Source: Corynebacterium urogenitale
GTDB lineage: Bacteria; Actinomycetota; Actinomycetes; Mycobacteriales; Mycobacteriaceae
DNA length: 64,000 nucleotides
Assembly: GCF_009026825.1 (NCBI RefSeq)
Contig: NZ_CP045032.1
Location: forward strand, 2,287,893-2,351,892
Reading direction: 5' to 3'
Shown: piece after piece, positions 8,442 to 16,484 of the stretch
Layout: the number at the start of each line of letters is the position of its first letter
Numbering within the stretch: the stretch's first letter is position 1
The notes under the pieces: model-generated
What the model saw: the letters and a program-made list of their open reading frames with translations, nothing else
Told to the model about the DNA's origin: nothing
Databases searched by the model: none
Program-made: the position numbers and the translations under genes

Positions 8442-9166
8442 TTATCGGCGGCTTCTTCCCCGCCACCGCGGGTCAAGTCACGGTATCGGACCCCACCCTC
8501 ACGAATGATTCTGACGGGGAGATCGCCGAACGGGTCATCGACCGGCCCGGGATTGATCGTGGCGTGGTGTTCCAACAGCCCACTCTCTTCCCTTGGCTCA
8601 GCGTGCGGGACAACGTCCAGTTGGCGTCGGAATTTAGCAAGGACCGGGACAGCAGGGCGGCGAAGAGGAAGAAAGCGCACGAGCTACTCGACCTCGTGAG
8701 TCTCACCTACGCCGCGGATCGCTACCCGCACGAGCTCTCAGGTGGCATGCAACAACGAGCGCAGATCGCGCGCGTCCTCGCCAGCATGCCGGAAACGGTG
8801 CTGATGGACGAGCCTTTCGGTGCCCTCGACCCCTTCACCCGCGAGCAACTGCAGGCCGAGCTCCTCCGCACGTGGCACGAGGATCAGCCGACGATCATCT
8901 TCGTCACGCACTCCGTGGAAGAGGCTATTCTGTTGGGGCACAGCGTCGTGGTCATGGCTGCTCACCCAGGGCGGATCCTTGCGGATGTCAACGTGGACCA
9001 CGTGGCCGTCCCCCACCCCAGCGGGGATCGTGAAAGCATTGCCGCACAGCTGCGGGAGGCGAAGGCCGACCCTGCCTTCGTGCGCCTACGGCACGAGCTG
9101 AGCGAACTGATCGCTCAAGCCCACGGTGAGGGGGAACCATTAGGGTCGATGCCTCTGGGGCCCTGA
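8442..9166 (+). pseudogene. Nitrate/sulfonate-type ABC ATPase, 5'-truncated
   Basis: The surviving 241 residues carry the Q-loop (VVFQQPTLFPWLSVRDNV), signature (YPHELSGGMQQRAQIARVLA), Walker B (VLMDEPFGALDPFT) and switch His (IIFVTHSVEEAILLG) of the SsuB/TauB/NrtD family, which energises uptake of sulfonates, nitrate or taurine. The Walker A loop and about 40 N-terminal residues are missing because the gene begins exactly at the IS6 right end (8441/8442). The protein could not bind ATP normally. Partner permease and binding-protein genes are absent, so the operon was lost when the IS-mediated deletion occurred. Confidence 0.88.
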
Positions 9167-9188
9167 TGTTCCTCTGGGGCCCTGATGT
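9152..9188 (+). repeat. Tandem duplication spanning the stop codon of the ABC ATPase remnant
   Basis: CCTCTGGGGCCCTGATGT occurs at 9152..9169 and 9171..9188 (period 19). The first copy contains the stop codon TGA at 9164..9166. Confidence 0.9.
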
Positions 9189-9195
9189 GATGCCC

Positions 9196-10011
9196 CTAGC
9201 GCGCTTCGCCCGAATCCTCACCCGAGTCCAGCTGGCGCTGGCCCTCCCCTGCAACGCCCGCGGCCGATCCGGGGTTGAGCTGGCCCTTCTCTGCGTTCAT
9301 CTGGGCGCGGATCTCCTCCAGGCGGGACGAAGCCTTCATGTCGTTGCCCGCCATGGTGATCTCATCCATGCGCCCGTGGACGGAACTCTCCACGAGCTCC
9401 TGAGCCCCGAGGGCGCGGGCGTAGCGCTGCTCAATCTTGTCGCGAACCGAGTCCAAAGTTGGCACATCGCGATCAGCCTGCAGACCATCCAGCTGCTGCA
9501 TAGATTGGGCTGTCGCCTCCTGCATCTTCGCCTGCTCTACCTGGGAACGCAGCTGAGTGATCTGCTGCATCTGATCCTGCAGGCGCATCTCGGACTGCTT
9601 CTGCTGCGCCTCAGCCTGCTTCGCGGCCTCCACTGCGCCGGCGTACAGCTGCTTGGTCTCCTCCAGCTCCTGCTCCACCGTCACTAGCTGGGAGGCGAAA
9701 ACTTCCGCGGTCTGGTTGAGATCCTGGGCCTTGGCAGCATCTCCAGCAGCTGCGGCCTGGTCGGCCTGCTGGATCGCTGCGCGAGCGTTATCCGCCAGCT
9801 TCGCCTGATCCTGCTGCAGGCGATTCATCTTCATCTCCAGCTGGTTGCGGTTACCGATGATCGACGCCGCGCTCTTCGTAATCTCCGCATGCTGACGCTT
9901 GGCAGCTTCCGTGGCCTGGGCGATCTGAACGTTCGGATCGGCGTTTTCCTCAATCTTCGTGTCGAGGGACTGCATGAGGTACTTCCAGCCCTTGGAGAAT
10001 GGGTTAGCCAT
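9196..10011 (-). CDS. pspA: PspA/IM30 phage-shock protein
   Basis: A 271-residue, strongly coiled-coil protein (about residues 25-220), rich in Gln, Ala, Glu and Lys, with the PspA N-terminal amphipathic helix MANPFSKGWKYLMQSLDTKI and the family pattern NRNQLEMKMNRLQQDQAKL. PspA binds stressed membranes from the cytoplasmic side, oligomerises and helps hold the proton-motive force. Start supported by AAGGAG about 9 bases upstream. The C-terminal tail (about 35 residues, Gly/Ser/Asp/Glu-rich) looks disordered. The gene stands alone between the ABC remnant and the divergent alcohol dehydrogenase. Confidence 0.9.
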   Translation of the reverse strand: MANPFSKGWKYLMQSLDTKIEENADPNVQIAQATEAAKRQHAEITKSAASIIGNRNQLEMKMNRLQQDQAKLADNARAAIQQADQAAAAGDAAKAQDLNQTAEVFASQLVTVEQELEETKQLYAGAVEAAKQAEAQQKQSEMRLQDQMQQITQLRSQVEQAKMQEATAQSMQQLDGLQADRDVPTLDSVRDKIEQRYARALGAQELVESSVHGRMDEITMAGNDMKASSRLEEIRAQMNAEKGQLNPGSAAGVAGEGQRQLDSGEDSGEAR

Positions 10012-10112
10012 GGTGTGGGGAGCTCCTTGCGTTTCGCTAGACCTCTCTTAAGCCATCACTCAAGCGGTCTCAGTGGATGATAAGTCTCACCGCCCCAGCG
10101 TAGACTTTCCTC

Positions 10113-11174
10113 ATGGACGTTGCATGCTACCAAGCAAATTCCGCAGGTGCTGAGCTAACGAAGGGCACACTCACCCGGCGTGCGTTGCGCACAGATGATT
10201 GCCTGATCGCAATCCGCTGGGCAGGCATCTGCCACTCCGATATTCACACCGTCAACGGCGACTGGCCGCACAACAACTTCCCGATGACCCCAGGCCACGA
10301 GATCATCGGCGAAGTACTCGAGGTCGGACCAGATGTTTCAGCCTTCTCCCCCGGCGACATTGTCGGCATCGGCTGCATGGTCGATTCCTGTGGCGAGTGC
10401 ACACCATGCGCCAACGGTGAAGAAAACTACTGCGAGGAGGGAAACACCGGCACTTACAACGGTGTAGACCGCCACGATGGAAGCATCACGCAGGGTGGCT
10501 ACTCCACCCACATCGTCTGTCGCGAATCCTTCCTCATCAAGATTCCGGAAGCCTTCAGCAACCTAGACGATGAGGCTACCGCCGCAGCAGCCACTCCCCT
10601 GCTCTGCGCCGGAATCACCACCTTCGCTCCACTGCAAAACGCACAGGTCGGCCCCGGCTCCAAGGTGGGCATCGTCGGCATGGGCGGGCTCGGCCACGTG
10701 GCGGTGAAAATCGCGCACGCTATGGGCGCGAAGGTGACCATTTTCAGCCACGGCACCTCCAAGGAGGCTGATGGCCGCCGCTTCGGCGCTGACGATTACA
10801 TTGCCACCGCTGACCAGGACTTCTACAAGCCGCTGCAAGATCAGTTCGATGTCATCATCGATACGGTGTCGGCACCGCACGACGTGACGTCGTACATCAA
10901 GATGCTCTCCACGGGAGGAAACATGGTCATGCTCGGCCTGCCGACCGAGGCCATGAGCATCCCGGCCGGTCTGCTGATTGGCAAACGGCGCAGCATTTCC
11001 GGGAGCTGTATCGGCGGCATTCGGCAGACCCAGGAGATGATCGACTTCTGCGCGGAACACGGCATCACCGCGGAAACGGAGGTCATTGCGGCGGAGAAGA
11101 TTAATGAGGCCTACGCGCGAGTCATCGATTCCGACGTGCGCTACCGCTTCGTGATCGACGCGCACACCTTCTAG
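10113..11174 (+). CDS. Zinc-dependent NAD(P) alcohol dehydrogenase (CAD type)
   Basis: A 353-residue medium-chain dehydrogenase. The catalytic zinc site is GICHSDIHTVNGDW with GHEIIGEV, the structural zinc lobe has four cysteines in CMVDSCGECTPCANGEENYC, and the Rossmann nucleotide site is VGIVGMGGLGHVAVKIA. This matches the cinnamyl-alcohol/AdhC group, which reduces aldehydes with NADPH or oxidises primary alcohols. Length and all key residues are intact. It is monocistronic; a strong hairpin follows at 11293..11359. Detoxification of aldehydes is likely but the physiological substrate is not evident. Confidence 0.9.
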   Translation: MDVACYQANSAGAELTKGTLTRRALRTDDCLIAIRWAGICHSDIHTVNGDWPHNNFPMTPGHEIIGEVLEVGPDVSAFSPGDIVGIGCMVDSCGECTPCANGEENYCEEGNTGTYNGVDRHDGSITQGGYSTHIVCRESFLIKIPEAFSNLDDEATAAAATPLLCAGITTFAPLQNAQVGPGSKVGIVGMGGLGHVAVKIAHAMGAKVTIFSHGTSKEADGRRFGADDYIATADQDFYKPLQDQFDVIIDTVSAPHDVTSYIKMLSTGGNMVMLGLPTEAMSIPAGLLIGKRRSISGSCIGGIRQTQEMIDFCAEHGITAETEVIAAEKINEAYARVIDSDVRYRFVIDAHTF

Positions 11175-11194
11175 TCCACGTCCTAGTCCACGTC
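11171..11194 (+). repeat. Tandem 12-mer spanning the adh stop codon
   Basis: CTAGTCCACGTC is repeated exactly at 11171..11182 and 11183..11194. The TAG in the first copy is the alcohol dehydrogenase stop. About 75 bases apart, two further copies of GCGCACCGGCCGATG flank the following non-coding stretch. Confidence 0.9.
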
Positions 11195-11292
11195 CACGGC
11201 TCGGCGCACCGGCCGATGGGCGACCTCGCTGCAGGAGAACAGCCACCAATGCGGTGAATCCCGGCAGCTCGGGGCGGGGCGCACCGGCCGAT

Positions 11293-11359
11293 GTCAGCAA
11301 AAGCCACGTTTTACTGAGAAATTCGCCTTGATACTCAGTAAAACGTGGCTTTTGCTGAC
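11293..11359. terminator. Perfect 26-bp hairpin between convergent genes
   Basis: Arms 11293..11318 and 11334..11359 are exact reverse complements over 26 bases with a 15-base loop. It lies between the ends of the alcohol dehydrogenase (+) and thioredoxin (-) genes, the right place for a bidirectional terminator. It lacks a U-tract on either side. The arm sequence (…AAAGCCACGTTTTACTGAG) shares the word CACGTTT with the hairpin at 498..582. Confidence 0.65.
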
Positions 11360-11381
11360 GGGCGGACTGCAGCCCCTACTG

Positions 11382-11756
11382 CTATGCCTGCTGCTGCGCC
11401 TGTGCCTCCGCGATCTGTTTGCGCACAGCATCCATATCCAGGGCCTCTGCCTTACCGATAAGATCCTTGATCTCACCCTCGCCGATCAGACCGGAGACGC
11501 GCTCCAGCAGCACGCCATCGCGGAAGAACATGATGGTCGGGATGGACTGAATCTGCAGCGCAGCGGACAGCTCCTGGTTGGCCTCGGTGTCCACCTTGCC
11601 GAAAGTGACCTCGGGGTGCTGGTCGCTCGCACGCTCGAAGATTGGGCCGAAGCGCTTGCACGGTCCACACCACTCTGCCCAGAAGTCCAGGATAGTGATG
11701 CCATCCTTTTCGATGGTGTCCTTGAAGTTCTCGGCGGTGATTTCAACGGTTGCCAT
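11382..11756 (-). CDS. Thioredoxin (WCGPC active site)
   Basis: A 124-residue thioredoxin with the active site FWAEWCGPCKRFGP and the cis-proline segment IQSIPTIMFF. It reduces protein disulfides in the cytoplasm. The ATG at 11756 was chosen because AGGAAGG lies 8-9 bases upstream and the family starts there; the longer upstream open frame reads backwards through the next gene. The C-terminal extension (about 15 residues, ending AEAQAQQQA) is unusual in length. This is a second thioredoxin in the window; the one beside trxB is at 55314. Confidence 0.92.
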   Translation of the reverse strand: MATVEITAENFKDTIEKDGITILDFWAEWCGPCKRFGPIFERASDQHPEVTFGKVDTEANQELSAALQIQSIPTIMFFRDGVLLERVSGLIGEGEIKDLIGKAEALDMDAVRKQIAEAQAQQQA

Positions 11757-11850
11757 GTAAGCAAAACCTTCCTGTTCGCATATTTTTCGTTGCTGTTGTA
11801 CCTCAACGATACGCAACCTTGTTTTTATTCCACCGAGTAGAGTTGTGTTC

Positions 11851-12357
11851 ATGTCTTCTCCCCTCGACGCCACCAGCAACCCCTCCCCGGTCTTCGCCAT
11901 GTGGAAGAAGCTTTCCAAGAAGCCGGGTGGAAAGGCGCTGTTTTCCGCGGCAGTGTGCGCCAAAGCCCCGTACTTTGCGACGATCCTGCCGTACATCACG
12001 GAGATGCGCCCCGGATACGCCCAGGTCAAGGCACCGAAGTGGTTCGGCGTGAACAACCACATCAAGACTTTTCACGCCATCGCTGCCTGCAATGTGGCGG
12101 AAACTGCGATGGGCATGTTGGCGGAGGCCTCCGTGCCGAGCACTCACCGCTGGCTGCCGATGGGCATGCGCACTGAGTACGTGACGAAATCCACCGGTGG
12201 CCTAGTCGCCACTGCGACCGCCGAGCTGCCTGATTTCTCCGAAATCACCAGGGAGACTGGGGGCAGGATCGTCACCGTCACCATCGACTACGTCGATAAG
12301 GCTGGCAAGTCGCCCGTGAAGGCGGAGATCGATATCTGGATCACCGCGAAGAAGTAG
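11851..12357 (+). CDS. DUF4442 hotdog-fold protein
   Basis: A 168-residue protein with the DUF4442 pattern: an N-terminal helix with FAMWKKLSKKPGGKALFSAA, then MRPGYAQVKAPKWFGVNNHIKTFHAIAACNVAE and MRTEYVTKSTGGLVATA, the hotdog beta-sheet strands. Members are related to PaaI-type acyl-CoA thioesterases; the actual thioester is unknown. The start is ATG 11851 rather than GTG 11845. It overlaps the end of the convergent crcB copy by 17 bases. Confidence 0.82.
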   Translation: MSSPLDATSNPSPVFAMWKKLSKKPGGKALFSAAVCAKAPYFATILPYITEMRPGYAQVKAPKWFGVNNHIKTFHAIAACNVAETAMGMLAEASVPSTHRWLPMGMRTEYVTKSTGGLVATATAELPDFSEITRETGGRIVTVTIDYVDKAGKSPVKAEIDIWITAKK

Positions 12358-12760
12358 TGCCGGCCACGCCCAAGTAGCCAAGCACGAGAATCGCCACGTA
12401 GAGCAAGCAGCACATCACGAGCACGAGCAGCAGTGTCATGAAGTTGGCCACCGCTCCTTGGCGGTCCTTGACCGCCTCCACCATCGCGGTCGAAAACGTC
12501 GTAAACCCGCCAGCCAGTGACGCCACGCCCATCATCGCAGCGGTGGTCACCGCCCCCTTATCCAGCGGGACGGTGATAAACACCGCGATGAGTGTCAACG
12601 ACGCCAACAGGCCCGTACCCACCAGATTCACCACGGCAACGGACTTCACCGGCGACCAGCCCCGCACCACCTTCAGGTGCGTATCCAGCAGGTAGCGGCC
12701 TACCGCACCAACACCTCCCGGCAACGCGATGACCGGAAGCAACCACCACTCAAATCCCAT
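12341..12760 (-). CDS. crcB: Fluoride channel CrcB/Fluc, subunit 2
   Basis: A 139-residue, four-TM protein with the Fluc signature GGFTTFSTAMVEA and an N-terminal GGVGAVGRYLLD containing the conserved G-x-x-R. Fluc channels export fluoride passively as dual-topology dimers. This copy starts 11 bases before the stop of the preceding crcB (overlap 12750..12760), so the two are translationally coupled and probably form a heterodimer with opposite orientations, as is usual for paired crcB genes. No fluoride riboswitch is visible upstream of the pair. Confidence 0.88.
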   Translation of the reverse strand: MGFEWWLLPVIALPGGVGAVGRYLLDTHLKVVRGWSPVKSVAVVNLVGTGLLASLTLIAVFITVPLDKGAVTTAAMMGVASLAGGFTTFSTAMVEAVKDRQGAVANFMTLLLVLVMCCLLYVAILVLGYLGVAGTTSSR

Positions 12761-13328
12761 GGTTGCCTCCCCGATGCCCCTGGTCGTGTGGCTCGCCTGC
12801 CCGCTGCGAAAGATGAACGTGCTGCTCAGCCCTCAGCTGCTGGGAACTTGTCGGCCGTCGGCGGGACGCCAGGCGCAAGCCCGCCCAGGCCAGGAGCATG
12901 CCGGCCACCAGGGAAAACACCGCCAACGGGATATAGAACAGCGGCATCTCAAACATCAGCAGCCCCTCATAGTCCGTTGCCTCACTGGGATCGTTTTCCA
13001 GCGCGCTCAGGAATATTGATTGGATGGGCCACACGGTCGCGGCAATGGCGGAGAAACTCGTGAAACCCCCAAGAAACCCCGTGCCCCACAGCACGCGGGC
13101 ATCGCGACCGCCGTCGGGAATCAGCCCTACCAGTGCTCCGAGTGCAAAAGCTCCCGCGATGTTCTCCAGGGCGAGGGCTAGTGGCGTCGAAATATAAGGG
13201 GCAAGGCCAAGGCGCACCACCGTGGAAACGAGGACGCCCAGCGCACCGCCCACAAACACCAACGCAACAGCCCGCCACGAATACGGCGAAGAGGCCGAAC
13301 GTGGCGGGCTGTGATGGGGAGTGCTCAT
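12750..13328 (-). CDS. crcB: Fluoride channel CrcB/Fluc, subunit 1
   Basis: A 192-residue member of the same family: four hydrophobic segments, GGALGVLVSTVVRLGL in the first and GFLGGFTSFSAIAATV in the third. It is longer than usual because of a loop (SALENDPSEATDYEGLLMFEMP) between TM3 and TM4 and a charged 35-residue C-terminal tail. It is first of the coupled pair. The small gap to yceI (40 bases) contains no obvious riboswitch. Confidence 0.86.
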   Translation of the reverse strand: MSTPHHSPPRSASSPYSWRAVALVFVGGALGVLVSTVVRLGLAPYISTPLALALENIAGAFALGALVGLIPDGGRDARVLWGTGFLGGFTSFSAIAATVWPIQSIFLSALENDPSEATDYEGLLMFEMPLFYIPLAVFSLVAGMLLAWAGLRLASRRRPTSSQQLRAEQHVHLSQRAGEPHDQGHRGGNHGI

Positions 13329-13368
13329 GCACGCACTGTACTGCGCGAGAGTCCTGCGCGAGCAGTGG

Positions 13369-13911
13369 CTACTGCTTGACGGCGGAGATATCGAAGTTCA
13401 GGGTGATCTTCTCGGAAACCAGGACACCGCCGTTATCCAAGGTGGTGTTCCAAGTCAGGCCGAAATCCTTGCGGTTGATGGTGGTGGAGCCTTCGAAGCC
13501 CACGCGGGTCTGGCCCCAAGGGTCAACGACCTCACCGGTGAAGTCGAAGTCGATGGTGACGGACTTGGTGACACCCCTGATCGTCAGATCGCCGGTGACG
13601 GACAGGGTGGCGTCGTCCTTAGCGGTGACCTCGGTGGAAGCGAAGGTGATCTTTGGGTGGTTCTCGGCGTCGAAGAAGTCGTCGCTGATCAGGTGAGCAT
13701 CGCGATCCTTGTTGCGGGTGTCGACGGACTTAACGTCGATATCGACCTTGATCTCAGCGTTCTGGAGGTTCTCCTCGGAGGAAGCGGTACCGGTGAACTC
13801 GGTGAAGGAACCGCGAACCTTGGTCACCATAGCGTGGCGTGCAACGAAGCCCAGCTCGGAGTGGGAAGCGTCGATGGCGTAGGAACCGGAGTAGGTGTTG
13901 ATGCTGCTCAT
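13369..13911 (-). CDS. YceI-family lipocalin-like protein
   Basis: A 180-residue beta-barrel protein with the YceI hallmarks: YAIDASHSELGFVARHAMVTKVRGSF at the N-terminus, then VDIDVKSVDTRNKDRDAHLISDDFFDAENHPKITF and GDLTIRGVTKSVTIDF. YceI proteins bind isoprenoid-like lipids such as polyprenyl chains. No signal peptide is visible, so this one is probably cytoplasmic. Transcribed away from the MarR gene at 14261; a dyad at 13988..13997 lies in its promoter region. Confidence 0.92.
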   Translation of the reverse strand: MSSINTYSGSYAIDASHSELGFVARHAMVTKVRGSFTEFTGTASSEENLQNAEIKVDIDVKSVDTRNKDRDAHLISDDFFDAENHPKITFASTEVTAKDDATLSVTGDLTIRGVTKSVTIDFDFTGEVVDPWGQTRVGFEGSTTINRKDFGLTWNTTLDNGGVLVSEKITLNFDISAVKQ

Positions 13912-13987
13912 GGGTGATGTCCTTTCGATTGTGATTGTTCAATTTGTGGAGTTATCGCGATGACTTTCACGCTACGCCCAAGATAGG

Positions 13988-13997
13988 TGACATGTCA
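13988..13997. promoter_or_regulatory. Palindrome TGACATGTCA between yceI and marR
   Basis: A perfect 10-base palindrome lies 77 bases upstream of the yceI start and in the intergenic region shared with the divergent MarR-type gene. MarR regulators usually bind such dyads in the divergent promoter, so it is a candidate operator. Its half-site TGTCA recurs in the octamer repeat downstream. Confidence 0.4.
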
Positions 13998-14104
13998 ACT
14001 ATTTTTCTTGAACGCCTCCACTGCCCTTCTACTCCTCCTATCTGCCTCTCGCAGTCGGAGCTGCGCACACCCCGCGGGATGAACAGGCCTCGATCACCGC
14101 ACGT

Positions 14105-14240
14105 TGCCCATTTGTCACCTTGTCACTTTGTCCCCAAGGCACGGTGTCACCTTTGCGGCTTGTCCCCTTGGCACTGTGTCGCTTTGTCACATTGTCCCCT
14201 TGTCCCCAATGTGCTTTGTGGATATGTCACCAATGTGCCC
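14105..14240 (+). repeat. Degenerate octamer tandem repeat (TGTCMCYT) before marR
   Basis: TGTC begins at 14113, 14121, 14129, 14145, 14161, 14177, 14185, 14193, 14201 and 14225: every interval is a multiple of 8. Intermediate units are diverged (AGGCACGG, TGGCACTG, ATGTGCTT). The consensus is close to TGTCACCT or TGTCCCCT. About 17 units end 20 bases before the MarR start codon, so the repeat covers its promoter and leader. Confidence 0.85.
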
Positions 14241-14260
14241 TCGTGTGCCATAATCGCTGC

Positions 14261-14785
14261 ATGCCTACTCCCACGACCCCGAAGCACACTTCGGAAGAAA
14301 CACCGTGGCTCTCTGATCAGGAGCAAGCCACTTGGCGGGCATGGCTGCTAGTGAGCCGACGCCTCGACGCACAACTGGCGCGCGAACTACAGCAGGAATC
14401 CTCCATCTCCTACGCGGATTACGCCGTGCTCGTGCACCTGTCCGAACATCCGGACAAGCGCTACCGCATTGCCGCGCTGGCGGAGACCCTCGACTGGGAT
14501 CGCTCCCGCTTGTCCCACCAGATCACGCGCATGGCTAAGCGCGGGCTAGTCCGCCGGGAAACGTGCTCGCAGGACGGCCGTGGCGCCTTCGTCGCCATTG
14601 AAGACGAAGGCATGCGAATCATTGAAGAGGCCGCACCTGGCCACGTCCAGTCCGTGCGACGCCACGTATTTGACCTGCTCAGCGCGCAGGACCAGAAGGA
14701 CCTCCTGAGGATTATGGACACCCTCGCTGCACAATTCATGGACGAGGACACAGCCGAGGAATCCGCACAAAGCGGTGGCTGCTAG
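14261..14785 (+). CDS. MarR-family transcriptional regulator
   Basis: A 174-residue winged-helix regulator: ADYAVLVHLSEHPDKRYRIAALAETLDWDRSRLSHQITRMAKRGLVRRE is the DNA-binding helix-turn-helix, followed by the wing and a C-terminal dimerisation helix pair. The start at 14261 is preferred because upstream codons belong to the octamer repeat. MarR proteins repress neighbouring genes and release DNA on binding small aromatic or oxidising compounds. The likely target is the divergent yceI or its own gene. Confidence 0.85.
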   Translation: MPTPTTPKHTSEETPWLSDQEQATWRAWLLVSRRLDAQLARELQQESSISYADYAVLVHLSEHPDKRYRIAALAETLDWDRSRLSHQITRMAKRGLVRRETCSQDGRGAFVAIEDEGMRIIEEAAPGHVQSVRRHVFDLLSAQDQKDLLRIMDTLAAQFMDEDTAEESAQSGGC

Positions 14786-14797
14786 AGGCCACCAGCC

Positions 14798-16237
14798 TTA
14801 CATGCCTCCGCCGTAGTCGCGAGCCATGTCGCTGAACTTGGAGTACTGCAGCTGGTGAGCCACGGTCACCGTGCCGATCGGGCCGCCACGGTGCTTCGCC
14901 AGGATAATGTCCGCCTCACCCGCACGTTCGTGATCGCGGTTACTGGAGTCTGGACGGTTGATCAGCATGACCATGTCCGCATCCTGCTCCAGCGAGCCAG
15001 ACTCACGCAGATCAGACACACGTGGCAGAGCATCGTCTCCACGGGATTCCACACCACGGTTAAGCTGGGAGATCGCCACGACCGGCACATCAACTTCCTT
15101 GGCCAGGAGCTTCAGCTGGCGGGAAAATTCGGAAACCTCCTGCTGGCGAGACTCGACCTTCTTGCCCGAGCTCATCAGCTGCAGGTAGTCCACCACCACG
15201 AGCGAAAGATCGTGCTGCTGCTTGAGGCGGCGGGCTTTCGCGCGGATTTCCATCATCGTGAGGTTCGGGGAATCATCAATAAAGATCGGCGCTTGGTCGA
15301 TCTCACCGATCCGCCTGGTCAGGCGCGTCCACTCTTCTTCGCCCATCTTGCCGCCACGCATGGCGGATAGGTGCACCTCCGCCTCTGCGGAGAAGATGCG
15401 CATCATCACCTCCGCCTTACTCATCTCCAGGCTAAACAGCACGGACGTTTTGTTGTGCTTGATTGAGCAACTGCGCATGAAATCCAGCGCGAGCGTGGAC
15501 TTACCCACACCGGGGCGAGCTGCGACGATGATCATCTGCCCACCGTGCAGACCGTTGGTCATATCGTCGAGGTCCACGAAACCCGTGGGCACGCCCAGGG
15601 ACAATCCACCCTTGACCTCGTTTTCCTCAATCTCCAACATCGTTGGATCCAGCAGGTCTGCGAACACCTGGTAATCCTCCGAGGAGGCCGTATCCGTGAT
15701 CTTGTACATCTCCTGCTGCGCATTGTCCACGACAGTCTCAACTTCCGCGCCTTCAATGCCGGAGTAGCCGAGCTGCACAATGCGCGTTCCGGCGTTGACC
15801 AGCCGCCTGAGGACCGCCTTCTCGGAGACGATCTGCGCGTAGTAGCCAACATTTGCCGAGGTCGGCGTGCGCTGGATGATGCTGTGAATATAGGCGGGCC
15901 CGCCCGCGCGTTCCAGCTCACCATCGCGCTCCAATCGGCTAGCGACAATGACGGGGTCAATCTCTTTGCCCTCGCCATAAAGGCGCAGGATCGCGTCGTA
16001 GATACTCGCATGTGCCGGACGGTAGAAATCATCGACGGTGATCTTCTCCACCACGTCCGCGATGGCTTCCTTGTTGAGCATCATGCCGCCGAGAACGCCC
16101 TGCTCCGCCTCGATGTTCTGCGGCATCTGCCTGCCCAAATCCTGCACGCCACCGCGAAACTCTTCGTCTCCACCTCGGCGAATGTAGCGATCGTTGTCGC
16201 GGTCCCCATACGGCATGCTCTGACCCTGTGTGCTCAT
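14798..16237 (-). CDS. dnaB: Replicative DNA helicase DnaB
   Basis: A 479-residue hexameric helicase. The N-terminal DnaB-N domain (about 38-140) begins MPQNIEAEQGVLGGMML. The RecA-like C-terminal domain has Walker A ARPGVGKST (240-248) and Walker B SLVVVDYLQLM, followed by AISQLNRGVESR and DLRESGSLEQDADMV. It unwinds the parental duplex at replication forks. No intein interrupts the Walker A loop, unlike some actinobacterial DnaB proteins. In mycobacteria dnaB follows rplI; here a monooxygenase gene and a DnaA-box cluster separate it from rplI. Confidence 0.97.
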   Translation of the reverse strand: MSTQGQSMPYGDRDNDRYIRRGGDEEFRGGVQDLGRQMPQNIEAEQGVLGGMMLNKEAIADVVEKITVDDFYRPAHASIYDAILRLYGEGKEIDPVIVASRLERDGELERAGGPAYIHSIIQRTPTSANVGYYAQIVSEKAVLRRLVNAGTRIVQLGYSGIEGAEVETVVDNAQQEMYKITDTASSEDYQVFADLLDPTMLEIEENEVKGGLSLGVPTGFVDLDDMTNGLHGGQMIIVAARPGVGKSTLALDFMRSCSIKHNKTSVLFSLEMSKAEVMMRIFSAEAEVHLSAMRGGKMGEEEWTRLTRRIGEIDQAPIFIDDSPNLTMMEIRAKARRLKQQHDLSLVVVDYLQLMSSGKKVESRQQEVSEFSRQLKLLAKEVDVPVVAISQLNRGVESRGDDALPRVSDLRESGSLEQDADMVMLINRPDSSNRDHERAGEADIILAKHRGGPIGTVTVAHQLQYSKFSDMARDYGGGM

Positions 16238-16484
16238 GTGCCCTACTCTAGCGGGCGCCGAGACATTGTCTTATTCGGCGCCTTATGCGACGCCACCAGC
16301 CCGCCTTCCCCGGTTTTAGCCCCGTCGCCTTAGGTGTCATCCGCCCTCTCGTCGCTCCCGCAGCTCCTCCAGTTTATTACGTTCCGGCGCAGGCCTGGAT
16401 TCTGCCGAATGACGCTGACCCTCGTGGAGGATTTTATCCCCTTCCGCGAGTGACGCTGCTCCCTGTTCCAGCGCGTGAATAAAG

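Noticed and set aside
11757..12065. N-terminal extension of the thioredoxin frame
   Set aside because: It reads antisense through the DUF4442 gene; the ATG at 11756 has a ribosome binding site and matches the family start.
12329..13368. Fluoride riboswitch before the crcB pair
   Set aside because: The 40-base gap upstream of the first crcB is too short and shows no pseudoknot consensus.
14105..14240. CRISPR array
   Set aside because: Units are 8 bases with no spacers, and no cas genes are present.
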